64,000 nt of DNA. It comes from Streptomyces gelaticus. Its GTDB lineage: Bacteria > Actinomycetota > Actinomycetes > Streptomycetales > Streptomycetaceae. The position numbers and the translations under genes are program-made. The stretch lies in NCBI RefSeq assembly GCF_014649535.1, contig NZ_BMTF01000013.1:1-64000 (forward strand), read 5' to 3'. Below the pieces are notes generated by a model that was given only the letters and a program-made list of their open reading frames with translations, did not search any database and was not told the origin of the DNA. This document shows, in pieces, positions 1-7,544 of the stretch. The stretch's first letter is position 1, and each line of letters begins with the position of its first letter.

Positions 1-21
1 GAGAGTAGGACGCCGCCGAAC
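1..21 (+). rRNA. rrf: 5S rRNA, 3' end only
   Basis: The first ~21 bases match the conserved 3' end of actinobacterial 5S rRNA (gagagtaggacgccgccgaa), the strand that closes the terminal helix. The rest of the gene lies outside the window. A strong terminator follows at once, so this is the end of an rRNA operon. Confidence 0.85.
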
Positions 22-33
22 TCCTTTTACGGG

Positions 34-66
34 AAAGCCCCGTGCCCTTGTGGCACGGGGCTTTTT
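34..66 (+). terminator. Rho-independent terminator of the rRNA operon
   Basis: Perfect 13-bp stem (34-46 with 52-64), a 5-nt loop and a run of T at 62-66. It directly follows the 5S rRNA end and faces the convergent DUF58 gene. Confidence 0.9.
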
Positions 67-136
67 CGCGTTCACGGCGAGAGGAGAAGCCCCTTTCCTT
101 ACGGATGGCTCGATACTCCGTGGGCGGTGGGTCGGG

Positions 137-1447
137 TCAGAGCCGCCCCGCGCTTTTGAGAGCGAGGTAGGCGTCGGCGAGGGCAGGAGCGAGGTCGTCC
201 GGAGTGGCGTCGACAACCACCGCGCCATGTCGCCGGAGCTGCTCGGCGGTGCGGAGTCGGCTTGCCTGGGCCTGCGCCCCCGCGGCTGCATCGTAGATCG
301 CGTCCACTGTGCCTCTCGCATGCGTCATCTGCTCGACATGCGGATCCGCCACCGAAGCCACCAGCACGGTATGGCGCTTGGTCAGACGACCGAGTACAGG
401 GAGCAGGCCTTCTTCCACGGGGGCTGCGTCCAAACCTGTCAGCAGCACGATGAGAGAGCGACGAGGCGCACCGGCGAGCACGGCGGCGGTGAGACCTCGG
501 GCATCGGTTTCCACGAGTGCCGGCTCGACCGGCGCCAGCGCATTCACCATGGCCGAAAGCACTTCTCCCGCGGACCGGCCCTGAACCTGTGCGCGGATGC
601 GGCGGTCGTAGGCAAGCAGATCCACGCGGTCGCCCGCTCGGGTGGCAAGGGCCGTGAGTAGGAGGGCCGCGTCCAGAGATGCATCCAGACGGGGAACGTC
701 GCCGACACGCCCGGCCGAGGTACGGCCGGTGTCCAGAACGACAAGGATGTGGCGATCCCGCTCCGGGCGCCATGTGCGCACTGCGACGGCGGACTGACGT
801 GCCGTGGCTCGCCAGTCGATGGACCGGGTGTCGTCGCCGGGCACGTACGCACGCAGGCTGTCGAATTCCGTGCCCTCGCCCCGGGTGAGGACACTGGTGC
901 GGCCGTCGAGCTCGCGCAGTCTGGCGAGGCGGGACGGCAGATGCTTCCGGCTGGTGAAGGGAGGCAGGACCCGTACCGTCCAGGGAACCTGGTGATTCCC
1001 CTGTCGTGCGGCAAGCCCAAGAGGGCCCAACGAGCGGACGGTGATGCGTTCGGCTCGACGGTCACCCCGTCGTGTTGGTCTCAGGAAGGTGGTCAGCCGA
1101 CGGCGTTCGCCTGCTGGGACCGCAAGTGTGTGTCGCGAGGAAGCCTGGTCCGTGCCGGTTGGCCAGCTGCTGGGTGGCCAGGCGTCGCGCAGGTGCGCAC
1201 GCAGCCTGCGACGGGAAGGGTTGGTTACGGTGAGTTGCACTTCGGCGGTTTCGCCAAGTCGAACGCTTGTATCACCAGATCGGGTGAACTGTAGCGTTCG
1301 CACTGGTGCTGCCAGGGCATAGTCGCACAGAATTGCCAAAGAGAGCGGTGCGTTGACTGCCAGCATCCCAGTCCAGCTGGGGGCCAGGATGCCTACAGGG
1401 AGTGACCCCAGGGCGGCCAGTAGGGCGGTACGTCCGGTGAGGGCCAC
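137..1447 (-). CDS. DUF58 domain-containing protein
   Basis: About 436 residues. Two N-terminal hydrophobic segments (roughly residues 5-45) precede an Ig-like region and a DUF58 domain with an RxYxPGDD-like segment and IDWRATAR, typical of the family; a vWA-like fold follows. DUF58 proteins are usually encoded with MoxR ATPases and are thought to act with them as chaperone or assembly factors in the envelope; the target is unknown. It is last in a five-gene minus-strand operon. The start is taken as the GTG at 1447 because the protein then begins VALTGR, as in relatives, and a GAGG lies 8 nt upstream; an upstream ATG at 1516 would overlap moxR by 59 bp. Confidence 0.88.
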   Translation of the reverse strand: MALTGRTALLAALGSLPVGILAPSWTGMLAVNAPLSLAILCDYALAAPVRTLQFTRSGDTSVRLGETAEVQLTVTNPSRRRLRAHLRDAWPPSSWPTGTDQASSRHTLAVPAGERRRLTTFLRPTRRGDRRAERITVRSLGPLGLAARQGNHQVPWTVRVLPPFTSRKHLPSRLARLRELDGRTSVLTRGEGTEFDSLRAYVPGDDTRSIDWRATARQSAVAVRTWRPERDRHILVVLDTGRTSAGRVGDVPRLDASLDAALLLTALATRAGDRVDLLAYDRRIRAQVQGRSAGEVLSAMVNALAPVEPALVETDARGLTAAVLAGAPRRSLIVLLTGLDAAPVEEGLLPVLGRLTKRHTVLVASVADPHVEQMTHARGTVDAIYDAAAGAQAQASRLRTAEQLRRHGAVVVDATPDDLAPALADAYLALKSAGRL

Positions 1448-1457
1448 GGTCACCGCC

Positions 1458-2459
1458 TCATCGGGGTACGGGGACGTGGGCGAGGACGGCTGTGATGACG
1501 GAGTCGGGGGTGACACCCTCCATCTCCGCCTCGGGCCGCAACTGGATGCGATGACGAAGCGTGGGGAGTGCCAGGGCTTTCACATCATCCGGAATGACGT
1601 AGTCACGGCCGGTGAGCCAGGCCCAGGCACGGGCGGTCGACAGCAGAGCGGTGGCGCCTCGGGGAGAGACGCCGAGGGAGAGCGAGGGGGATTCACGCGT
1701 GGCACGACAGATATCGACGACGTAGCCGGCGATCTCGGGAGAGACCTTGGTCCGGGCGACTGCGTTTCGGGCGGCTTCCAGATCAGCCGCGCCGGCGACA
1801 GGGCGTATGCCGGCCGACTTCAGGTCACGCGGATTGAAGCCTTCGGAATGACGGGTGAGGACGTTGATCTCCTCTTCCCGCGAAGGCAGGGGCACGATCA
1901 GTTTGAGGAGGAACCGGTCCAGTTGGGCCTCTGGGAGAGGGTAGGTGCCCTCGTATTCGACGGGATTCTGTGTCGCGGCCACGAGGAAGGGGTCGGGCAG
2001 CTGTCGAGGGGTCCCATCGACGGTGACCTGGCGCTCTTCCATGGCTTCCAGGAGGGAGGACTGCGTCTTGGGAGGAGTGCGGTTGATCTCGTCGGCGAGA
2101 AGCAGATGGGTGAAGACGGGGCCGGGCTGGAACGAGAACTCGGCCGTGCGGGCGTCGTAGACCAGTGAGCCGGTGATGTCACTGGGCATCAGATCGGGGG
2201 TGAACTGGACGCGCTTGGTGTCGAGTTCGAGTGAGGCGGCGAGAGCCCGGACCAAGAGGGTTTTGGCCACTCCGGGGACACCTTCGAGGAGCACATGGCC
2301 CCGGCAGAGCAGTGCGACGACGAGTCCGGTGACGGCAGGGTCCTGACCGACCACGGCCTTGGCGATCTCTGAGCGCAGCGCTTCCAGGGATGCGCGGGCT
2401 GTGTCGCCGTTCCCGAGGGGCTCGGTGGTCCCGGCGGGCACTGGGGGCGGGGCGCTCAT
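1458..2459 (-). CDS. MoxR-family AAA+ ATPase
   Basis: 333 residues, the usual MoxR length. Walker A GVPGVAKT lies near residues 61-68, Walker B LLLADEIN near 120, and sensor-1 region ATQNPVEYEGTYPLPEAQLDRF near 160-180. MoxR ATPases are cytoplasmic AAA+ chaperones that remodel or activate partner proteins, commonly vWA/DUF58 proteins. The ATG overlaps the stop of the DUF4350 gene (ATGA) and the stop lies just before the DUF58 start, so translation is probably coupled. The substrate cannot be told from sequence. Confidence 0.93.
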   Translation of the reverse strand: MSAPPPVPAGTTEPLGNGDTARASLEALRSEIAKAVVGQDPAVTGLVVALLCRGHVLLEGVPGVAKTLLVRALAASLELDTKRVQFTPDLMPSDITGSLVYDARTAEFSFQPGPVFTHLLLADEINRTPPKTQSSLLEAMEERQVTVDGTPRQLPDPFLVAATQNPVEYEGTYPLPEAQLDRFLLKLIVPLPSREEEINVLTRHSEGFNPRDLKSAGIRPVAGAADLEAARNAVARTKVSPEIAGYVVDICRATRESPSLSLGVSPRGATALLSTARAWAWLTGRDYVIPDDVKALALPTLRHRIQLRPEAEMEGVTPDSVITAVLAHVPVPR

Positions 2460-3667
2460 GACGTGCGTACCTCACTTTCGAGGGTGTCGAGTTGGTCTGC
2501 CAGTTGAACAAGAGCGGCATCGTCGGACGGGGCCGGTCCGAAGAGCAATGTCTGGACGCTGTCGTCAGTGCTGCTCAGGCGAGCGGAAACGGCAGGGACA
2601 AGGATTGAGGGGGAGTGGGCGTCGCGCAGTGAGATGCCGATGAGCGGGGCGATGCGGGCGCGGGTGGCGGAACGCAGCGAGTCGGCGGCCCGGTCGCGGG
2701 CGTTCGCCTTGCGGTAGAGGCGGGCCCGACCCTCGGTGGATTCCGAGGCGCGGACGGCCACGGGCAGTCGCTCGGTCACCAGGGGACCCAGACGGCGGGC
2801 GCGCCAGATGGCGGCGAGAACGGCGGCCAGTGCGAGTTGCAGCGTGCCCCACAACCAGCCCGGAGGGATCAGGTCGGCGAAGCTGCGGTCGTCAGGGGTG
2901 CCGTTGCCGCCGGTGTCCCCGTCCTCGGCAGCAGCCGATGAATCAGTGAGTGAGGGGAGGTACCAGACCAGATGAGGGCGGGAACCGAGAAGCTGTACGG
3001 CCAGGGACGCATTGCCCTGGTTGACGAGACTGCTGTTGTGAAGAAGATCGGGGGAGCCGAGGAGCACGGTGTCGCCCCCGCCCCGTTCGACCAGGAGCAA
3101 GGTGGGGAGGCCGCCGCTGGGGAAGCAGCCGACAGTGTCCAGTCCGTACGAGGCGTAACGGAAGCCTCCCGTCTCGACATCGCCGGCGCTGCGGGCGGCG
3201 GGCAGGGAACATTCGGGGGCCCGGGGGGCTACTGGTCCGGCGGGCTCTGCCGTGACTCCTGGAACCAACGTGCGCACAGAGGGCGGGCCAGCTGCGAGCA
3301 GGACGGTGCGGCCGGCCGAGCTGTCGGTCGCGGCACGGAGTTCGCGCTGCTGGCGCGGTACCAGCAGATTGGGGGAGGCGACGAGCAACGTGGTGTCGGG
3401 ACCGAGTCTGGCGGTGGCGTCGTCGAGCGTGGTCACCACGTGGATGGAGACGCCGCGTTCCTTGAGAAGTTCGGCGACGGCCCGGCTTCCGTAGCGGTCG
3501 GCGGAGCGAGGATCGAGGCGGCCGTGCTGGTCGCCGGAGCGGACGGTGGCCAGGGCGATGCCGGCGGCGACGAGTACCAGGAGGGCGAGGAGGAGACCGC
3601 GGACGCGGACCCAGATCTGGTGAGGGGTGAGGGCTGCAGAGGTGGGGGCGGCGGTGACCTCGGTCAT
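2456..3667 (-). CDS. DUF4350 domain-containing membrane protein
   Basis: 403 residues. One TM helix near residues 25-43 (LLLALLVLVAAGIALATV), then an extracytoplasmic DUF4350 domain with a GSRAVAELLKERG segment, and a second TM near residue 270 (WGTLQLALAAVLAAIW) before a cytoplasmic tail. DUF4350 proteins recur in MoxR/DUF58 operons; their biochemical role is not known. Both ends overlap neighbours by ATGA, supporting translational coupling with the DUF4129 gene upstream and moxR downstream. Confidence 0.87.
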   Translation of the reverse strand: MTEVTAAPTSAALTPHQIWVRVRGLLLALLVLVAAGIALATVRSGDQHGRLDPRSADRYGSRAVAELLKERGVSIHVVTTLDDATARLGPDTTLLVASPNLLVPRQQRELRAATDSSAGRTVLLAAGPPSVRTLVPGVTAEPAGPVAPRAPECSLPAARSAGDVETGGFRYASYGLDTVGCFPSGGLPTLLLVERGGGDTVLLGSPDLLHNSSLVNQGNASLAVQLLGSRPHLVWYLPSLTDSSAAAEDGDTGGNGTPDDRSFADLIPPGWLWGTLQLALAAVLAAIWRARRLGPLVTERLPVAVRASESTEGRARLYRKANARDRAADSLRSATRARIAPLIGISLRDAHSPSILVPAVSARLSSTDDSVQTLLFGPAPSDDAALVQLADQLDTLESEVRTS

Positions 3668-4353
3668 TCGGCTGCTCCCCGGGCCGCGGTTGTCAGGACA
3701 GGCTTGGCGGTTTCGAGATCGAGGTCCAGAGCGCGTACGGCGAGATATGCCTGCTGGTCGGCGGTGCGGCCGCCGTATGTGACGTCGTCGAATTCTCTGG
3801 CGGCTGCGTGGAGCCGCGCTGCGTGTGCGGGCAGCGGGCGGCCTGCTTCGGCGGCCGCCTCGTCGGCGGTGCGTCCGGGACGGGGGTCGAGCAGGGCGCG
3901 CTCTTCCAAGGAGCGGACGACGGCGCGCATCCGTTCCTGGACCGCCTCGTTCCAGCGTTGGGCGGCGGCGTGGGCCTCGGCGGCCCTACGGTGTTCGGTC
4001 GCGCTGCGGGGGCTGTCGTCGAAAAGGGCGTCCGCGGAGCGCACAGGGCGACTCGGAGTGCCCAGCCGCCACCAGAGTGCGGCGACCAGGCCCACGACGA
4101 GCAGCATGAGAGCGATCAGACCGAGCGGTCCACCCGGTGCGGCGCTGGAGGCCGTGTCCAGGAGTTCGCCGATCCAGTCCCAGAGCCGGTCGAGACCCTG
4201 CTGGAGAAGGTTGGGATCGTTCTCGTGGTACATCGGTTTGGACAGTTCGTGCTCTGCCGCCTCGCGGGCAGGGACACGTGGGGTGTCCACGGGTATGTCG
4301 CCGCTCGCGTGGATCAGTAGCCGTACTGCTGTGGTGCCCCCCACCCCCGGCAC
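3664..4353 (-). CDS. DUF4129 domain-containing protein
   Basis: 229 residues. An N-terminal hydrophobic stretch is followed by a TM helix near residues 79-95 (LGLIALMLLVVGLVAALWW) and a C-terminal DUF4129 domain with RTADEAAAEAGRPLP and a YGGR segment typical of the family. DUF4129 domains are often found near transglutaminase-like or MoxR/DUF58 proteins at the membrane. The GTG start has GGGAG 8 nt upstream and sits 4 bp after the previous gene's stop; its own stop overlaps the next ATG. Function is not established. Confidence 0.85.
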   Translation of the reverse strand: MPGVGGTTAVRLLIHASGDIPVDTPRVPAREAAEHELSKPMYHENDPNLLQQGLDRLWDWIGELLDTASSAAPGGPLGLIALMLLVVGLVAALWWRLGTPSRPVRSADALFDDSPRSATEHRRAAEAHAAAQRWNEAVQERMRAVVRSLEERALLDPRPGRTADEAAAEAGRPLPAHAARLHAAAREFDDVTYGGRTADQQAYLAVRALDLDLETAKPVLTTAARGAAE

Positions 4354-4357
4354 GGCA

Positions 4358-5560
4358 TCAGCTCCCGGTGTCGTATCCCGGCAGGCCTGCTGCCCGGGCG
4401 AGTTCGAGGTCGAGTGCCTCGCGGCGGATGCGCTGATCGATGTAGAGCAGTGCCATCACGCCGGCGGAGAGCGGGTACGTGATCGTCGCGATGATCACCT
4501 CGCCGATACCGGAGACGATCAGGAAGGGCCAGCCGAAGTCCGCGTCGCCACTCGTGAGGGCGGAGCCGATTCCCTCGCCGTCCACGGCCATCGCGACGAC
4601 ACCGAACGGGATGGCGACGATCAGGGCCACGATGAAGGTCAGCAGCCAGGTCAGCGCCAGGACGCCGAAAGTCCGCCACCAGGCGCCCCGGACGAGCTTC
4701 GTGGAACGGCGCATGGAGGTCGTGATCGACTGCCGCTCCAGCATCAGGGCCGACGGAGCGAGGCTGAAGCGGACCATCAGCCAGATGACGACAACGACCG
4801 CGCCCATGAATCCGACGAGGACGAGTCCGGCACCGGCGGCGGAGCCGATGAGCATGCCCGGCAGCAGGCCCAGCGCCATGATGGCGGCACTGATCAGGGC
4901 CAGCAGCAGGGTCAGTCCCAGCAGTTGCGGAAGCCTGGGCCGGGCCTCGGCCCAGGCGTCGGAGAGGGTCACGGGACGGCCGAGCACCGAGCGGCTGATC
5001 ACCACGGTCAGCACCGATGTCGTGATCAGCGTGGCGATCATGGTGATGAGCATGGAGGGCACGCTGTTGAACACGGCCGACTGGGCCGAGTCGGCGGCCT
5101 GTCGCAGTGCTTCCGCACCGGTGGCGTTCGGATCGACCTGCGGAGGCTTCGGCAGCAGGAAACGTTCCACGAGGATGATCGCGACCTGCGCGATCACGGA
5201 CACGGCGAGTGTGATCCCGAGGACCGTGCGCCAGTGGGCGCGCATCGTGGAGACCGCACCGTCGAGGATCTCGCCGACGCCGAGAGGCCGGAGCGGGATG
5301 ACACCGGGCTTGGCAGCGAGGGGCGGCTGTCCCCAGCCGGGTCCCTGAGGCCCGCGGCCCCAGCCCGCAGTAGGGGGCGGTGCGCCAGGTCCTGTGCCGG
5401 GAGCGCTCGGTGGGGACCACTGCCCTGCGGGCGGCTGCGTGGGGGACCAGTTCCCTGCCGGACCGCTGCCGTCGACGGGCTCGGAGGGCCGGGGGACATC
5501 GGCGCCCTGGCCCTCGGAGGGGGCAGATCCGGGCGAGGCCCAGCCCGGAGTGTCGTTCAT
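4358..5560 (-). CDS. Multi-pass membrane protein, glycerophosphoryl diester phosphodiesterase membrane domain-like
   Basis: About 400 residues. The first ~100 are proline/glycine-rich and probably disordered; then VIPLRPLGVGEILDGAVSTMRAHW, the entry motif of GDPD membrane-domain proteins, and about six hydrophobic helices. There is no catalytic GDPD domain, so enzymatic activity is not implied. The ATG at 5560 has GGAG 7 nt upstream and is preferred over an ATG at 5590. It is first in the operon leading to moxR and DUF58 and divergent from mtnA. Confidence 0.85.
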   Translation of the reverse strand: MNDTPGWASPGSAPSEGQGADVPRPSEPVDGSGPAGNWSPTQPPAGQWSPPSAPGTGPGAPPPTAGWGRGPQGPGWGQPPLAAKPGVIPLRPLGVGEILDGAVSTMRAHWRTVLGITLAVSVIAQVAIILVERFLLPKPPQVDPNATGAEALRQAADSAQSAVFNSVPSMLITMIATLITTSVLTVVISRSVLGRPVTLSDAWAEARPRLPQLLGLTLLLALISAAIMALGLLPGMLIGSAAGAGLVLVGFMGAVVVVIWLMVRFSLAPSALMLERQSITTSMRRSTKLVRGAWWRTFGVLALTWLLTFIVALIVAIPFGVVAMAVDGEGIGSALTSGDADFGWPFLIVSGIGEVIIATITYPLSAGVMALLYIDQRIRREALDLELARAAGLPGYDTGS

Positions 5561-5688
5561 TCTCGCTCCTTCATGGTCCTGTCCGCTCATCGGCGCGGCA
5601 GGTTGGCAGCCATCGTGCCACGCGTTGCTCCGGTATGGGCCGGGCGCTCCATCTCCTTCGTACCTTCATTTGTGGGCAGCTCGCCGGG

Positions 5689-5700
5689 CAGACTGGACGG
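5689..5700 (+). promoter_or_regulatory. Candidate -10 for leaderless mtnA mRNA
   Basis: CAGACT at 5689-5694 ends 6 nt before the mtnA ATG at 5701, and no Shine-Dalgarno sequence is present. Such spacing puts the transcription start on the start codon. No clear -35 is seen. Confidence 0.4.
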
Positions 5701-6849
5701 ATGGCTGATCAGGACGCGCAATCGCCGGAGGGCATCGGGCCTCCACCGCTTCCCGTACTTCGCTGGGCCGAGCCTCCCGAAGGTCCCGCACTGGTGCTCC
5801 TCGACCAGACGCAGCTGCCGGCGGAGGAAGCCGAGCTCGTGTGCACCGATGTGCCTGCTCTGGTGCGGGCGATCCGGACGCAGGCGGTGCGCGGCGCCCC
5901 GTTGCTGGGTATCGCGGGGGCCTATGGTGTGGCGCTCGCGGCTGTGCGGGGGGACGACGTGGCGAAGGCCGCGGAATTGCTGGAGCGGGCGCGGCCCACC
6001 GCGGTGAATCTCGGTTACGGGGTGCGGCGGGCTGCTGGGGCGTATCGGGAGGCCATCGGGAAAGGGACGGGTCCGGAGCAAGCCGCAGCGGTCGCCCTGG
6101 CCGAGGCCAGGGCGTTGCACCGGGAGGACGCCGAGGCCAGTGGGCGCATGGCGCGGTACGGCCTCGCCCTGTTGGGCGAACTGCTGCCCGGCGGCGGTGA
6201 GCATCGCTTGCTGACGCACTGCAATACCGGGTCGCTCGTCTCCGGCGGCGAGGGCACTGCCTTCGCCGTGGCGCTCGGGGCGCACCGGGAGGGGCGGCTG
6301 CGGCGGCTGTGGGTGGACGAGACGCGCCCGCTGCTCCAGGGAGCCCGGCTGACGGCGTACGAGGCGGCGCGCAACGGAATGCCGTACAGGCTGCTCACGG
6401 ACAACGCCGCAGGGTCGCTGTTCGCCGCTGGGGAGGTGGATGCCGTACTCATCGGTGCCGACCGCATCGCCGCCGACGGGTCGGTGGCGAACAAGGTGGG
6501 GAGCTATCCGCTGGCAGTGCTCGCGAAGTACCACCACGTACCGTTCATCGTGGTCGCGCCGACCACGACCGTGGATCTGGGCACCGCGAACGGGGCATCG
6601 ATCGTCGTTGAGCAGCGACCGGGCGCCGAAGTGACGGAGCTCACATTATCGCAGGCCGGGGCGATGGGCACGGATGTCGGCGGGCTGCTCGTGGCGCCGG
6701 TGGGAACCACCGCGTACAACCCCGCGTTCGATGTCACACCGCCGGAGCTGGTCACGGCGATCGTCACGGAAGAGGGCGCAATTTCCCCGGTCACGGGTGT
6801 AGGGCTGGCAGAGCTGTGTGCCAGATCATCGCAGGTAACGATTAGCTAA
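5701..6849 (+). CDS. mtnA: S-methyl-5-thioribose-1-phosphate isomerase
   Basis: 382 residues, close to the usual MtnA length. MtnA converts 5-methylthioribose-1-phosphate to 5-methylthioribulose-1-phosphate in the methionine salvage pathway. Seen here are the RAIRTQAVRGAPLLGIAGAYG substrate-binding region (about residues 55-75), the catalytic-Cys motif LTHCNTGSL (about 170), and the catalytic-Asp region LIGADRIAADGSVANKVGSYPLA (about 250). The first ATG that gives a full MtnA N-terminus is at 5701. No other methionine salvage genes are adjacent; mtrA begins 4 bp downstream, an arrangement common in Streptomyces. Confidence 0.96.
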   Translation: MADQDAQSPEGIGPPPLPVLRWAEPPEGPALVLLDQTQLPAEEAELVCTDVPALVRAIRTQAVRGAPLLGIAGAYGVALAAVRGDDVAKAAELLERARPTAVNLGYGVRRAAGAYREAIGKGTGPEQAAAVALAEARALHREDAEASGRMARYGLALLGELLPGGGEHRLLTHCNTGSLVSGGEGTAFAVALGAHREGRLRRLWVDETRPLLQGARLTAYEAARNGMPYRLLTDNAAGSLFAAGEVDAVLIGADRIAADGSVANKVGSYPLAVLAKYHHVPFIVVAPTTTVDLGTANGASIVVEQRPGAEVTELTLSQAGAMGTDVGGLLVAPVGTTAYNPAFDVTPPELVTAIVTEEGAISPVTGVGLAELCARSSQVTIS

Positions 6850-6853
6850 TGGG

Positions 6854-7543
6854 ATGATGTCGATTATGAAGGGACGCGTCCTTGTCGTCGACGACGACAC
6901 CGCACTGGCCGAGATGCTCGGGATTGTGCTGCGTGGTGAAGGGTTCGAGCCGTCGTTCGTAGCGGACGGCGACAAGGCACTTGCCGCATTTCGTGAGGCC
7001 AAGCCGGACCTGGTACTGCTGGATCTCATGCTGCCCGGTAGGGACGGCATCGAGGTCTGCAGGTTGATCAGGGCTGAGTCGGGTGTGCCGATCGTCATGC
7101 TCACTGCCAAGAGCGACACGGTTGACGTGGTGGTGGGTCTGGAGTCCGGGGCCGACGACTACATCGTCAAACCGTTCAAACCTAAGGAGTTGGTCGCCCG
7201 GATCAGGGCACGTCTGCGGAGGTCCGAGGAACCGGCGCCGGAGCAGCTGGCCATCGGGGACCTGGTCATCGATGTGGCCGGTCACTCGGTGAAGCGGGAG
7301 GGGCAGTCGATCGCCCTCACCCCGCTGGAGTTCGACCTGCTGGTCGCGCTCGCCCGTAAGCCGTGGCAGGTCTTCACCCGCGAGGTGCTGCTCGAGCAGG
7401 TGTGGGGATACCGCCACGCCGCCGACACCCGGCTGGTGAATGTGCATGTCCAGCGACTGCGCTCCAAGGTCGAGAAGGACCCGGAGCGGCCGGAGATCGT
7501 GGTGACCGTCCGAGGGGTCGGCTACAAGGCCGGACCGAGCTGA
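6854..7543 (+). CDS. mtrA: Two-component response regulator MtrA
   Basis: 229 residues, OmpR/PhoB class. The receiver domain (about 8-118) has the acidic pocket VVDDD, the phospho-acceptor Asp in LLDLMLPGRDG (about residue 56), T in MLTAK and K in IVKPFKPKEL. The winged-helix DNA-binding domain (about 135-227) ends VVTVRGVGYKAG. It pairs with the sensor MtrB encoded 2 bp downstream. In actinobacteria MtrA controls cell-wall, division and, in Streptomyces, developmental and antibiotic genes. Several close in-frame ATGs exist (6854, 6857, 6866); the first is used. Confidence 0.97.
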   Translation: MMSIMKGRVLVVDDDTALAEMLGIVLRGEGFEPSFVADGDKALAAFREAKPDLVLLDLMLPGRDGIEVCRLIRAESGVPIVMLTAKSDTVDVVVGLESGADDYIVKPFKPKELVARIRARLRRSEEPAPEQLAIGDLVIDVAGHSVKREGQSIALTPLEFDLLVALARKPWQVFTREVLLEQVWGYRHAADTRLVNVHVQRLRSKVEKDPERPEIVVTVRGVGYKAGPS

Positions 7544-7544
7544 G

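Noticed and set aside
2972-6007. A 1,011-codon plus-strand frame across the DUF4350 to mtnA region
   Set aside because: It runs antisense to three real genes and into mtnA out of frame; composition is that of a GC-rich shadow.
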